Source of the DNA: Neisseria meningitidis
Lineage (GTDB): Bacteria; Pseudomonadota; Gammaproteobacteria; Burkholderiales; Neisseriaceae
Direction: 5' to 3'
Length of the DNA: 64,000 bases
Assembly (NCBI RefSeq): GCF_900638555.1
Contig: NZ_LR134525.1
Span: forward strand, 2,108,001-2,172,000
Positions 1-8,268 of this stretch are shown in pieces (within the stretch, counting starts at the first letter, position 1; the number at the start of each line of letters is the position of its first letter). The notes below the pieces were generated by a model. The model ran no database searches. It saw only the letters and a list, made by a program, of their open reading frames with translations, and was not told the DNA's origin. The translations under genes were made by a program, and so were the position numbers.

Positions 1-200
1 TCGGCAAGCGTCGCCAAATCGGTATCGAAACGGGTAAACACGGTCAGATTGTTCATGCCGACCACCACTTCCTCAATCCTGTCGTGCTGCCCGAGCGCAG
101 CGGCAAACGCCCACAACTTTTGCTGTTTGCCCAGTTCGGAAGGCGCATTCAGTCGGCAGACCAAAGCGGATTCGCTGATTGGTGTGATCTCTATTCTCAT
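1..200 (-). CDS. pxpB: 5-oxoprolinase subunit B (KipI/PxpB family), N-terminal part only
   Basis: The gene starts at the CAT at 198-200 and runs off the left edge, so only about 66 residues are visible. They begin MRIEITPISESALVCRL and continue through a segment with VVVGMNNLTVFTRFD. This matches the start of the carboxyltransferase subunit C-D/KipI family, which in bacteria forms the PxpABC 5-oxoprolinase that converts pyroglutamate to glutamate in the cytoplasm. An allophanate hydrolase subunit 1 has the same fold and cannot be excluded from this fragment. The gene is divergent from uvrD, and the 183 bp between them hold both promoters. Confidence 0.6.
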   Translation of the reverse strand, partial: MRIEITPISESALVCRLNAPSELGKQQKLWAFAAALGQHDRIEEVVVGMNNLTVFTRFDTDLATLA

Positions 201-383
201 TTGTTGTTCATTTTGGTTATGTTTTAATGAATCTATATGCAGGGGCGGCGGTTTGTCAATATCTTCTGTGCTGCATCATCAAACCGTCGATTGGAAAAGT
301 ACTGCCCTGCCGCTGCACTTTTTCAGACGACCTTAAACCGTTTCTATTAAAATAGCGCATTCCACTTTTCAGACGGCATCCTT

Positions 384-2591
384 ATGTTTCCCGACCAATC
401 CGCCCCCAACCTGCTGCAAGGCTTGAATCCCGAACAACTCTCCGCCGTAACCTGGCCGCCGCAATCCGCCCTTGTGCTGGCAGGCGCGGGCAGCGGCAAA
501 ACGCGCGTGCTGACCACGCGCATCGCATGGCTGTTGCAAAGCGGACAAGCCAGCGTGCACAGCATTATGGCGGTAACGTTTACCAACAAAGCCGCCAAAG
601 AAATGCAAACCCGTTTGGGCGCGATGATTCCCATCAATGTCCGCGCCATGTGGCTCGGCACGTTCCACGGTCTCTGCCACCGCTTTTTGCGCCTGCACCA
701 CCGCGACGCAGGCCTGCCGTCTTCCTTTCAAATCCTCGACAGCGGCGACCAGCTTTCCCTGATCAAACGCTTGCTCAAAAGCCTCAACATCGCCGAAGAA
801 ATCATCGCACCGCGTTCGCTGCAAGGCTTTATCAACGCGCAAAAAGAATCCGGCTTGCGCGCTTCCGTGTTGAGCGCGCCCGATCCGCACACAAGCCGCA
901 TGATTGAATGCTACGCCGAATACGACAAAATCTGCCAACGCGAAGGCGTGGTCGATTTTGCCGAACTCATGCTCCGCAGCTACGAAATGCTGCAAAGCAA
1001 CGAAATCCTGCGCCAGCATTACCAAAACCGCTTCAACCACATTCTCGTCGACGAGTTCCAAGACACCAACAAACTGCAATACGCCTGGCTCAAACTCATG
1101 GCGGGCGGAAACGCAGCGGTATTTGCCGTCGGCGACGACGACCAAAGCATTTACCGTTTCCGTGGCGCAAACGTTGGCAATATGACCGCGCTGATGGAAG
1201 AATTCCACATCGACGCGCCCGTCAAACTCGAACAAAACTACCGCTCCGTCGGCAACATCCTTGCCGCCGCCAATGCCGTTATCGAAAACAACGACGAACG
1301 ACTCGGCAAAAACCTGCGCACCGACGCCGAAGCAGGCGACAAAATTCGCTACTACTCCGCCTTTACCGACCTCGAAGAAGCCCGGTTCATCGTGGACGAA
1401 ACCAAAGCCCTCGAACGCGAAGGCTGGGATTTGGACGAAATCGCCGTCCTCTATCGCAGCAACGCCCAATCCCGCGTTATCGAACAAAGCCTGTTCCGCA
1501 GCGGCATCCCTTACAAAATCTACGGCGGCCTGCGCTTTTATGAACGCCAAGAAATCAAACACGCCCTCGCCTACCTGCGCCTCGCCGTCAATCCCGACGA
1601 CGACAACGCCCTCTTGCGTGTCATCAACTTCCCACCGCGCGGCATCGGTGCACGTACCGTCGAAAATCTTCAGACGGCCTCAAACGAACAAGGCATCACC
1701 CTCTGGCAAGCCGCCTGCAACGCCGGCGCGAAAGCCGCCAAAGTCGTCGCCTTCGTCCGCCTGATTGAAGCCCTGCGCAACCAAGTCGGACAACTGTCCC
1801 TGTCCGAAATCATCGTCGGCATCCTCAAAGACAGTGGCTTGACCGAACACTACCGCACCCAAAAAGGCGACAACCAAGACCGTCTCGACAACCTTGACGA
1901 ACTCGTCAACGCCGCCATCGAGTTCAAACCCGAAGACAGCAACTTCGAAATCCTGCCTGAAAACATTTCAGACGATCCCGCCTTCCCCATCCTCGCTTTC
2001 TTGAGCAACGCCACCCTCGAATCCGGCGAAAATCAAGCAGGTGCAGGCGAAAAAGCCGTCCAACTGATGACCGTCCACGCCGCCAAAGGCTTGGAATTCA
2101 ACGCCGTCTTCCTCACCGGCATGGAAGAAGGCCGCTTCCCCAGCGAAATGAGCCTCGCCGAACGCGGCGGCCTCGAAGAAGAACGCCGCCTCATGTACGT
2201 CGCCATCACCCGCGCCCGCAAACGCCTCTACATCACCATGGCGCAACAACGCATGCTGCACGGACAAACCCAATTCGGCATCGTCTCCCGCTTCGTCGAA
2301 GAGATCCCACCCGAAGTATTGCACTACCTGTCCGTCAAAAAGCCTGCCTACGACAGTTACGGCAACACGCGCCAAACCGCCGCATCCAAAGATAAAATCA
2401 TCGACGACTACAAACAGCCCCAAACCTACGCAGGTTTCCGTATCGGACAAAACGTCCGCCACGCCAAATTCGGCACCGGCGTGATTATCGATGCCGCAGA
2501 TAAAGGCGAATCCGCCCGACTGACCATCAATTTCGGCAAACAGGGCGTGAAAGAGTTGGACACCAAGTTTGCGAAATTGGAAGAGATGTAG
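384..2591 (+). CDS. uvrD: UvrD/Rep-family superfamily 1 DNA helicase
   Basis: This is a 735-residue superfamily 1A 3'-5' helicase, the usual length for UvrD (helicase II). It unwinds DNA in nucleotide excision and mismatch repair. Visible motifs are the Walker A loop GAGSGKT at residues 34-40, motif II VDEFQDT near 222-228 followed by GDDDQSIYRFRGA, the motif V segment MTVHAAKGLEF and motif VI VAITRARKRLY. The C-terminal tail carries a Tudor-like segment (VRHAKFGTGVI), typical of UvrD/PcrA. The ATG lies just after a partial DUS, with no strong Shine-Dalgarno. Rep is the main alternative, but the tail favours UvrD/PcrA. Confidence 0.92.
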   Translation: MFPDQSAPNLLQGLNPEQLSAVTWPPQSALVLAGAGSGKTRVLTTRIAWLLQSGQASVHSIMAVTFTNKAAKEMQTRLGAMIPINVRAMWLGTFHGLCHRFLRLHHRDAGLPSSFQILDSGDQLSLIKRLLKSLNIAEEIIAPRSLQGFINAQKESGLRASVLSAPDPHTSRMIECYAEYDKICQREGVVDFAELMLRSYEMLQSNEILRQHYQNRFNHILVDEFQDTNKLQYAWLKLMAGGNAAVFAVGDDDQSIYRFRGANVGNMTALMEEFHIDAPVKLEQNYRSVGNILAAANAVIENNDERLGKNLRTDAEAGDKIRYYSAFTDLEEARFIVDETKALEREGWDLDEIAVLYRSNAQSRVIEQSLFRSGIPYKIYGGLRFYERQEIKHALAYLRLAVNPDDDNALLRVINFPPRGIGARTVENLQTASNEQGITLWQAACNAGAKAAKVVAFVRLIEALRNQVGQLSLSEIIVGILKDSGLTEHYRTQKGDNQDRLDNLDELVNAAIEFKPEDSNFEILPENISDDPAFPILAFLSNATLESGENQAGAGEKAVQLMTVHAAKGLEFNAVFLTGMEEGRFPSEMSLAERGGLEEERRLMYVAITRARKRLYITMAQQRMLHGQTQFGIVSRFVEEIPPEVLHYLSVKKPAYDSYGNTRQTAASKDKIIDDYKQPQTYAGFRIGQNVRHAKFGTGVIIDAADKGESARLTINFGKQGVKELDTKFAKLEEM

Positions 2592-2649
2592 AAGGGAGAT
2601 GGCAGAGGCCGTCTGAATCCGGTAACAACAAATTTTGCCGAAACCTCCG

Positions 2650-2763
2650 CCGTCATTCCCGCGCAGGCGGGAATCCAGACCTTTCGGCACGGAAACTTAT
2701 CGGATAAAAGGTTTCTTTAGATTCCACGTTCTAGATTCCCGCCTGCGCGGGAATGACGGACGG
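2650..2763. repeat. dRS3-bounded intergenic mosaic element downstream of uvrD
   Basis: Two dRS3-type palindromes (ATTCCCGC-N4-GCGGGAAT) at about 2656-2675 and 2735-2754 bracket an RS core that contains TTATCGGATAAAAGG. This is a neisserial intergenic mosaic element. It fills most of the gap between uvrD and the SMI1/KNR4 gene. Confidence 0.85.
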
Positions 2764-2825
2764 TAAAAGCCGGGTATAGATACCTAACCCTTGTTTATAG
2801 CTGAAAATCAATAAGGAAGAACATT

Positions 2826-3365
2826 ATGTCCCAAGTTTTTAAAGATTTTGATTTGTCCTCCGTATGGGAATCCGACAGTTGGGCAGATGAAAACTACCAA
2901 GAAGCCCCGTTTACCCCTGAAATTTTGGCTGCCGTAGAAAGTGAACTGGGCTATAAATTGCCGCAAAGTTTTATTGAATTGATGGCGGTACAAAACGGCG
3001 GAATATTTGTCAAAAACTGTTTTCCGACCACACAGAGAAATTCGTGGGCGGAAAATCATGTGCAAATTTGCGAGGTATCGGGCATCGGCTTTGAAAAAGA
3101 AGGGAGTTTGTGCGGCGAAACAGGGCAAAAACTTTGGCTGGAAGAATGGGAATATCCGCCCATCGGCGTGTATTTTGCCAACGACCCGTCAGGCGGTCAT
3201 GCCATGTTTGCCTTGGACTATCGGGCGTGCGGCAAAGACGGCGAGCCGAAAGTGGTGTTTGTCGAGCAAGAATCGGATTTTGAAATCGTCGAACTTGCCC
3301 CCGATTTTGAAACCTTTATCCGCAGCTTGCGGCATGAAGATGAGTTTATTGACGAGGAAATATAA
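2826..3365 (+). CDS. SMI1/KNR4 (SUKH) family protein, probable orphan immunity protein
   Basis: The product has 179 residues and starts at an ATG preceded by AAGGAAGAACATT. The N-terminal half carries the SUKH signature: an acidic start, then PEILAAVESELGYKLPQSF and LMAVQNGG. A later segment, PPIGVYFANDPSGGHAMFALDY, fits the same family. SUKH proteins are often immunity proteins against contact-dependent or secreted polymorphic toxins. No toxin lies upstream (uvrD does), but an Imm8-like gene and a toxin tail follow within 1 kb on the other strand. I infer an orphan immunity gene. A housekeeping SUKH role is possible. Confidence 0.7.
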   Translation: MSQVFKDFDLSSVWESDSWADENYQEAPFTPEILAAVESELGYKLPQSFIELMAVQNGGIFVKNCFPTTQRNSWAENHVQICEVSGIGFEKEGSLCGETGQKLWLEEWEYPPIGVYFANDPSGGHAMFALDYRACGKDGEPKVVFVEQESDFEIVELAPDFETFIRSLRHEDEFIDEEI

Positions 3366-3428
3366 AACGGCGGTTGAAAAACCGGAATCATCAAGGGAAA
3401 ACGGGCGAAATAACGGATAATCGCTTGA

Positions 3429-3560
3429 ATCCGTAAGGAAAACGGTTTGGTGGAACGCGCCATCCAAGACCTTTGCAAAGAAAAACTGTCTCCGACAGCA
3501 TTGACATTATTAACAGAACTTATCAAGTTTGGAGCTATCTCAAATATAATTCGGTTATCC
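3429..3560 (+). pseudogene. short coding remnant, family not recognised
   Basis: After an in-frame TGA at 3426 the + strand encodes a stretch with protein-like composition, including NGLVERAIQDLCKEKLSP and TALTLLTELIKFG, and then stops in AT-rich DNA. It has no convincing start. It lies between a SUKH gene and a toxin/immunity remnant, so it may be the tail of another decayed immunity or toxin gene. This is weak evidence. Confidence 0.25.
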
Positions 3561-3770
3561 TTTTGTATCCATTAAATCATATGCTTCAATTAATTGTTGT
3601 TCTAGCTCTTGTACCAATTTTGAATTGCGAATTCCTGACACAATCTCAAATTCTTCTGCATCTATGCAAACACCTGCATAAATTTCAATAACAAGGGAAC
3701 GCAATAATTGAAGCTCTTCTCTTGTTAAAGAAATAATAATGTCATCACCTGTGTAATTGATTATATTCAT
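3555..3770 (-). CDS. small putative immunity protein (71 aa)
   Basis: The ORF begins MNIINYTGDDIIISL and contains REELQLLRSLVIEIYAG and an acidic tail ending YDLMDTKG. I place the start at the ATG whose complement is 3768-3770. An upstream TTG would add eight residues. It starts 7 bp after the stop of a toxin C-terminal remnant on the same strand, the position expected of a cognate immunity gene. The protein is small, acidic and AT-rich in coding. I do not recognise the family, so immunity is inferred from position. Confidence 0.5.
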   Translation of the reverse strand: MNIINYTGDDIIISLTREELQLLRSLVIEIYAGVCIDAEEFEIVSGIRNSKLVQELEQQLIEAYDLMDTKG

Positions 3771-3777
3771 AATAATT

Positions 3778-3900
3778 TTATTTTTGTTTGTCAAAGTAAG
3801 TTTTGCCTAAGGTTGGTCTAAATGCAGTTCCACCATCTTTTGAATTTGGGTCTCTGATTACAATTGCTCCAGACTTATCATCCCAAATTGCTCTTATGTG
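3778..3900 (-). pseudogene. C-terminal remnant of a polymorphic toxin
   Basis: About 40 residues read in one frame, including RAIWDDKSGAIVIRDP and DGGTAFRPTLGKTYFD, and stop just before the small immunity-like ORF. The DGGTAFRP...GKTYFD ending looks like the tail of a secreted or contact-dependent toxin domain. The rest of the toxin is missing: the Imm8-like gene begins directly upstream and its stop lies inside this stretch. I read this as a displaced toxin-tail plus immunity cassette of the kind seen in maf/cdi silent cassettes. The toxin family is not identified. Confidence 0.45.
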
Positions 3901-4253
3901 TTTGGATTGTAATCTTCGAATTCCCAAGAAAAAAATCGTAATAAGTTTGAAAGTGTCAAATCCCAAGTTTCTTTTGAGCAATATTCTAATATTTTATCAA
4001 TTTCACTTTTAATAATCTTATGATCAAACTGTTCTAATATTAATGCATTAGACCAAAAAAAACCTTCTTTATTACAATGATGGGAAATCCATTTAGGAGA
4101 ACAAATGCAAAGTGAAAAAATAGATGAGCCTTGTTCTCCTTCGATTCCGATATCCAAATCTATCCATCTATGGAAATTATCTGGAATTTCGGGGGTAAAT
4201 TTTTCAAAATCAATATCATATAAATTTATGCTTTTTAAATCCAATTTAATCAT
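3894..4253 (-). CDS. Imm8-family immunity protein
   Basis: The product has 119 residues: a variable N-terminus, then HRWIDLDIGIEGEQGSSIFS and CICSPKWISHH. The pattern W-x-D-x-DIG...G...F-S-x-x-x-C-S/T-PKW is typical of immunity protein 8 (Imm8), which neutralises polymorphic toxin domains in the cytoplasm. The start CAT (4251-4253) lies two bases from the left inverted repeat of an IS1016 remnant. Any native promoter on that side has been separated by the insertion. No cognate toxin is present. The family call rests on the motif pattern only. Confidence 0.6.
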   Translation of the reverse strand: MIKLDLKSINLYDIDFEKFTPEIPDNFHRWIDLDIGIEGEQGSSIFSLCICSPKWISHHCNKEGFFWSNALILEQFDHKIIKSEIDKILEYCSKETWDLTLSNLLRFFSWEFEDYNPNT

Positions 4254-4255
4254 TA

Positions 4256-4699
4256 GGGCTGTCCTAGATAAATAGGGAAATTCAAATTAAGTTAGAATTA
4301 TCCCTATGAGAAAAAGTCGTCTAAGCCGGTATAAACAAAATAAACTCATTGAGCTATTTGTCGCAGGTGTAACTGCAAGAACAGCAACAGAGCCTGACAG
4401 CATTGTTTATACGGATTGTTATCGTAGCTATGATGTATTAGATGTGAGCGAATTTAGCCATTTCCGTATCAATCACAGCACACATTTTGCTGAACGACAA
4501 AACCATATCAATGGAATTGAGAATTTTTGGAACCGGGCAAAACGTCATTTACGCAAGTTTAACGGCATTCCCAAAGCGCATTTTGAGCTGTATTTAAAGG
4601 AGTGCGAATGGCGTTTTAACAACAGTGAGATAAAAGTTCAAATTTCCATTTTAAAACAATTAGTAAAATCGAGTTTATCTTAGTTGTCCAGGACAGCCC
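4256..4699 (+). mobile_element. IS1016 remnant (IS1595 family), internally deleted
   Basis: The ends are inverted repeats: GGGCTGTCC at 4256-4264 and GGACAGCCC at 4691-4699. CATTA occurs directly outside both ends (4251-4255 and 4700-4704), a possible 5-bp target duplication or chance, since 8 bp is usual for the family. At 444 bp it is well short of the roughly 700 bp of a complete copy. The element has landed at the start codon of the Imm8-like gene. Confidence 0.8.
4306..4683 (+). pseudogene. IS1016 transposase with a large in-frame deletion
   Basis: The 125-residue ORF keeps the transposase start (MRKSRLSRYKQNKLIELF) and C-terminal half (IVYTDCYRSYDVL, HINGIENFWNRAKRHL, ECEWRFNNSE), but residue 27 jumps directly to TEPDSIVY. 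The missing block of about 90 residues should hold the first part of the catalytic core in this ISXO2-like family. The ORF is still open, but the enzyme cannot be functional. Confidence 0.8.
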
Positions 4700-4881
4700 C
4701 ATTATTTTTATAACACCGTGAAGCCGCACAGCAGTTTGAACAGTGATACGCCGTTTGCGGGCTTACGAGTTTATTTTCCCGGCCTGCAGTTTGAGCAATA
4801 CGGTGATTTCCTACGGTTAATACAAATGTTTACACATTGATACATTTCATTTATAGTTCCGCCTATTTGAAAATAGAAAAT

Positions 4882-5502
4882 ATGAATTCGACCGCAAGTA
4901 AAACCCTGAAAGGATTGTCGCTGGTGTTTTTCGCCTCTGGCTTCTGCGCCCTGATTTACCAGGTCAGCTGGCAGAGGCTTCTATTCAGTCACATAGGTAT
5001 CGATTTGAGTTCGATTACTGTCATTATTTCTGTATTTATGGTCGGCTTGGGTGTAGGTGCGTATTTCGGTGGACGCATTGCTGACCGTTTTCCTTCAAGT
5101 ATCATCCCCCTGTTTTGCATCGCTGAAGTATCCATCGGTCTGTTCGGTTTGGTAAGCAGGAGTCTGATTTCCGGCTTGGGGCATCTTTTAGTTGAGGCTG
5201 ATTTGCCCATCATCGCTGCTGCCAATTTCCTCTTATTGCTGCTTCCTACCTTTATGATGGGCGCGACCTTGCCCTTGCTGACCTGTTTTTTTAACCGGAA
5301 AATACATAATGTTGGCGAGTCTATCGGTACCTTATATTTTTTCAACACTTTGGGTGCGGCACTCGGATCGCTTGCCGCCGCCGAATTTTTCTACGTCTTT
5401 TTTACCCTCTCCCAAACCATTGCGCTGACAGCCTGCTTTAACCTTCTGATTGCTGCTTCAGTATGGCTGCGTTACAGAAAGGATGGATATAGTGAACACT
5501 AA
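4882..5502 (+). CDS. polytopic membrane protein, N-terminal half of a fused MFS/spermidine-synthase-like system
   Basis: About 206 residues from the ATG at 4882. The segments GLSLVFFASGFCALIYQV and VFMVGLGVGAYFGGRIADR are typical of the membrane part of fused MFS/spermidine synthase proteins. I see roughly five or six hydrophobic segments and no soluble domain. The gene overlaps the next one, so the two are probably translationally coupled and form one membrane complex. An upstream ATG at 4837 would add an unlikely soluble leader. Confidence 0.6.
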   Translation: MNSTASKTLKGLSLVFFASGFCALIYQVSWQRLLFSHIGIDLSSITVIISVFMVGLGVGAYFGGRIADRFPSSIIPLFCIAEVSIGLFGLVSRSLISGLGHLLVEADLPIIAAANFLLLLLPTFMMGATLPLLTCFFNRKIHNVGESIGTLYFFNTLGAALGSLAAAEFFYVFFTLSQTIALTACFNLLIAASVWLRYRKDGYSEH

Positions 5503-6976
5503 ACCGAATACTAGTTTGATTTATATGCTTTCTTTCCTTAGCGGCTTATTGAGCTTGGGTATAGAAGTCTTGTGGGTAAGGATGTTTTCGTTCGCAGCAC
5601 AGTCCGTGCCTCAGGCATTTTCATTTACTCTTGCCTGTTTTCTGACCGGTATCGCCGTCGGCGCGTATTTTGGCAAACGGATTTGCCGCAGCCGCTTTGT
5701 TGATATTCCCTTTATCGGGCAGTGCTTCTTGTGGGCGGGTATTGCCGACTTTTTGATTTTGGGTGCTGCGTGGTTGTTGACGGGTTTTTCCGGCTTCGTC
5801 CACCACGCCGGTATCTTCATTACCCTGTCTGCCGTCGTCAGAGGGTTGATTTTCCCGCTCGTACACCATGTGGGTACGGATGGCAACAAATCCGGACGAC
5901 AGGTTTCCAATGTTTATTTCGCCAACGTTGCCGGCAGTGCATTGGGTCCGGTCCTTATCGGCTTTGTGATACTTGATTTCTTGTCCACCCAACAGATTTA
6001 CCTGCTCATCTGTTTGATTTCTGCTGCTGTCCCTTTGTTTTGTACACTGTTCCAAAAAAGTCTCCGACTGAATGCAGTGTCGGTAGCAGTTTCCCTAATG
6101 TTCGGCATCCTCATGTTCCTACTGCCGGATTCTGTCTTTCAAAATATTGCTGACCGTCCGGATCGGCTGATTGAAAACAAACACGGCATTGTTGCGGTTT
6201 ACCATAGAGATGGTGATAAGGTTGTTTATGGGGCGAATGTATACGACGGCGCATACAATACCGATGTATTCAATAGTGTCAACGGCATCGAACGTGCCTA
6301 TCTGCTACCCTCCCTGAAGTCTGGCATACGCCGCATTTTCGTCGTTGGATTGAGTACAGGTTCGTGGGCGCGCGTCTTGTCTGCCATTCCGGAAATGCAG
6401 TCGATGATTGTTGCGGAAATCAATCCGGCATACCGTAGCCTTATCGCGGACGAGCCGCAAATCGCCCCGCTTTTGCAGGACAAACGTGTTGAAATTGTAT
6501 TGGATGACGGTAGGAAATGGCTGCGTCGCCATCCTGATGAAAAATTCGACCTGATTTTGATGAATACGACTTGGTACTGGCGTGCCTATTCCACCAACCT
6601 GTTGAGTGCGGAATTTTTAAAACAGGTGCAAAGCCACCTTACCCCGGATGGTATTGTAATGTTTAATACCACGCACAGCCCGCATGCTTTTGCTACCGCC
6701 GTACACAGTATTCCCTATGCATACCGCTATGGGCATATGGTAGTCGGCTCGGCAACCCCGGTAGTTTTCCCTAATAAAGAACTGCTCAAGCAACGTCTCT
6801 CCCGGTTGATTTGGCCGGAAAGCGGCAGGCACGTATTTGACAGCAGCACCGTGGATGCTGCAGCACAAAAGGTTGTCTCTCGTATGCTGATTCAGATGAC
6901 GGAACCTTCGGCTGGTGCGGAAGTCATTACCGACGATAATATGATTGTAGAATACAAATACGGCAGAGGGATTTAA
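5492..6976 (+). CDS. membrane protein with C-terminal spermidine-synthase-like methyltransferase fold
   Basis: About 494 residues from the GTG at 5492, which has AAAGGA eight bases upstream. An ATG at 5483 is also possible. Roughly seven hydrophobic segments are followed, from about residue 230, by a polyamine-synthase-like Rossmann domain: VVGLSTGSWARVL (the glycine loop is degenerate), VAEINPAY, VLDDGRKWL and FDLILMNTTWYW. The acid/amide catalytic positions of true spermidine synthase are not clearly kept, so the substrate is unknown. It overlaps the preceding membrane gene by 11 bp. A perfect 12-bp hairpin follows the stop. Confidence 0.6.
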   Translation: MNTKPNTSLIYMLSFLSGLLSLGIEVLWVRMFSFAAQSVPQAFSFTLACFLTGIAVGAYFGKRICRSRFVDIPFIGQCFLWAGIADFLILGAAWLLTGFSGFVHHAGIFITLSAVVRGLIFPLVHHVGTDGNKSGRQVSNVYFANVAGSALGPVLIGFVILDFLSTQQIYLLICLISAAVPLFCTLFQKSLRLNAVSVAVSLMFGILMFLLPDSVFQNIADRPDRLIENKHGIVAVYHRDGDKVVYGANVYDGAYNTDVFNSVNGIERAYLLPSLKSGIRRIFVVGLSTGSWARVLSAIPEMQSMIVAEINPAYRSLIADEPQIAPLLQDKRVEIVLDDGRKWLRRHPDEKFDLILMNTTWYWRAYSTNLLSAEFLKQVQSHLTPDGIVMFNTTHSPHAFATAVHSIPYAYRYGHMVVGSATPVVFPNKELLKQRLSRLIWPESGRHVFDSSTVDAAAQKVVSRMLIQMTEPSAGAEVITDDNMIVEYKYGRGI

Positions 6977-7051
6977 CCGTCTTAAAGGGTTTCAGGCAAC
7001 GCAGGTTTTAGGTAACGTCCTGCTAGTTCAAAAAAACCGCATCACAGCAGT

Positions 7052-7090
7052 CGGGACAAAATGGTTTAAACATTTTGTCCCGAATTCTTA
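7052..7090 (+). terminator. 12-bp perfect hairpin after the spermidine-synthase-like gene
   Basis: CGGGACAAAATG (7052-7063) pairs exactly with CATTTTGTCCCG (7071-7082) across a 7-base loop, followed by AATTCTTATT. Position and symmetry suggest a terminator closing the preceding pair of genes. The U-tract is weak. Confidence 0.6.
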
Positions 7091-7098
7091 TTCCTATA

Positions 7099-7242
7099 TA
7101 TAGTGGATTAACAAAAATCAGGACAAAGCGACGAAGCCGCAGACAGTACAAATAGTACGGAACCGATTTCAGCACCTTAGAGAATCGTTCTCTTTGAGCT
7201 AAGGCGAGGCAACGCCGTACTGGTTTTTGTTAATCCACTATA
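7099..7242. repeat. Correia repeat (CREE) upstream of nuoA
   Basis: A 144-bp element with terminal inverted repeats TATAGTGGATTAAC... and ...GTTAATCCACTATA. The interior carries GTACGGAACCGATT and GAGAATCGTTCTCTTTGAGCTAAGGCGAGGC. It is shorter than the 155-bp copies elsewhere in the window. It lies 184 bp upstream of nuoA in a 450-bp gap that otherwise holds a terminator-like hairpin and a Fur-box-like site. Confidence 0.9.
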
Positions 7243-7284
7243 CCACGAATTACGGTGTAAAAATTTATATGACCTTATAAAATC

Positions 7285-7305
7285 AAATAAGAATCGTTAT
7301 CATAA
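7285..7305. promoter_or_regulatory. Fur-box-like site upstream of nuoA
   Basis: On the minus strand the segment reads GATAACGATTCTTATT, resembling tandem GATAAT hexamers of the Fur operator (three imperfect hexamers). From established work, meningococcal Fur with iron directly activates a nuoABCDE promoter. This position, about 120 bp before the nuoA start, suits an activator site. I found no convincing sigma-70 hexamer pair nearby; TAAAAT at 7377-7382 is the best -10 candidate. Confidence 0.45.
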
Positions 7306-7426
7306 CATGATTGTATTTATTGGGTTTTTTTGGGCGTTTTGCCGATATTTACCTTTTAATGGTTTTTGAAATTCGCTAAAATACGAAATTATTGTAGAAA
7401 TTTTGTTAACGGATTTGGGTGTAACC

Positions 7427-7783
7427 ATGTTGTCCGCTTACTTTCCCGTCTTTGTCTTTATCCTCGTCGGCCTCGCGGCCGGCGTGCTGTTTATCCTGCT
7501 CGGCACGATTTTAGGCCCGAAACGCCACTACGCCGAAAAAGACGCGCCTTACGAATGCGGTTTTGAAGCCTTTGAAAACGCAAGGATGAAGTTCGACGTG
7601 CGCTATTACCTCGTCGCCATCCTCTTCATCCTGTTTGATTTGGAGGTCGCGTTCATGTTGCCGTGGGCAGTTGTGTTCAAAGATTTGGGCGCGTACGGCT
7701 TCTGGTCTATGCTGGTGTTTATCGTCGTCCTGACGGTAGGCTTTGTTTACGAATGGAAAAAAGGTGCGCTGGAATGGGAATAG
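7427..7783 (+). CDS. nuoA: NADH-quinone oxidoreductase subunit A
   Basis: A 118-residue membrane subunit of respiratory complex I, normal length. Three hydrophobic segments are visible (about 5-30, 60-85, 90-112), and [20 protein letters not shown] is the conserved cytoplasmic loop signature. The ATG at 7427 is preferred over a TTG at 7403 because it gives the family's normal start. It overlaps nuoB by 10 bp and opens the nuo operon. Confidence 0.95.
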   Translation: MLSAYFPVFVFILVGLAAGVLFILLGTILGPKRHYAEKDAPYECGFEAFENARMKFDVRYYLVAILFILFDLEVAFMLPWAVVFKDLGAYGFWSMLVFIVVLTVGFVYEWKKGALEWE

Positions 7784-8256
7784 AAGGCGTTTTGAAAAAA
7801 GGTTTCATCACCACCAGCGCGGATACGGTGTTGAACTATATGCGTACCGGTTCGCTGTGGCCGGTTACTTTCGGCTTGGCCTGCTGCGCCGTGGAAATGA
7901 TGCACGCGGGTATGGCGCGTTATGACCTTGACCGTTTCGGCATCATTTTCCGTCCGTCTCCCCGTCAGGCCGACCTGATGATTGTGGCAGGTACACTGAC
8001 CAACAAAATGGCGCCCGCCCTGCGCCGCGTATACGACCAGCTCGCCGAGCCGCGCTGGGTATTGTCTATGGGCTCGTGTGCCAACGGCGGCGGCTATTAT
8101 CACTATTCTTATTCCGTTGTGCGCGGTGCCGACCGCGTCGTGCCGGTAGACGTTTATGTGCCAGGTTGTCCGCCGACTGCGGAAGCCCTGATTTATGGCC
8201 TGATTCAGCTCCAACAAAAAATCAAGCGCACTTCCACCATCGCGCGTGACGAATAA
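7774..8256 (+). CDS. nuoB: NADH-quinone oxidoreductase subunit B
   Basis: A 160-residue peripheral subunit that binds the terminal [4Fe-4S] cluster N2, which passes electrons to quinone. The ligands are visible as adjacent C37-C38 ([10 protein letters not shown]), C102 (MGSCANGGG) and C132 ([11 protein letters not shown]). The ATG at 7774 overlaps the end of nuoA, implying translational coupling, and gives the family's normal length. Confidence 0.97.
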   Translation: MGIEGVLKKGFITTSADTVLNYMRTGSLWPVTFGLACCAVEMMHAGMARYDLDRFGIIFRPSPRQADLMIVAGTLTNKMAPALRRVYDQLAEPRWVLSMGSCANGGGYYHYSYSVVRGADRVVPVDVYVPGCPPTAEALIYGLIQLQQKIKRTSTIARDE

Positions 8257-8268
8257 GGAGAGGACGAT

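Noticed and set aside
3803..4012. Plus-strand frame in the immunity region
   Set aside because: It is antisense to the toxin tail and Imm8-like gene, both of which have recognisable protein patterns.
7403..7426. TTG start for nuoA at 7403
   Set aside because: It would add eight residues outside the family length; ATG 7427 fits the 118-residue NuoA.
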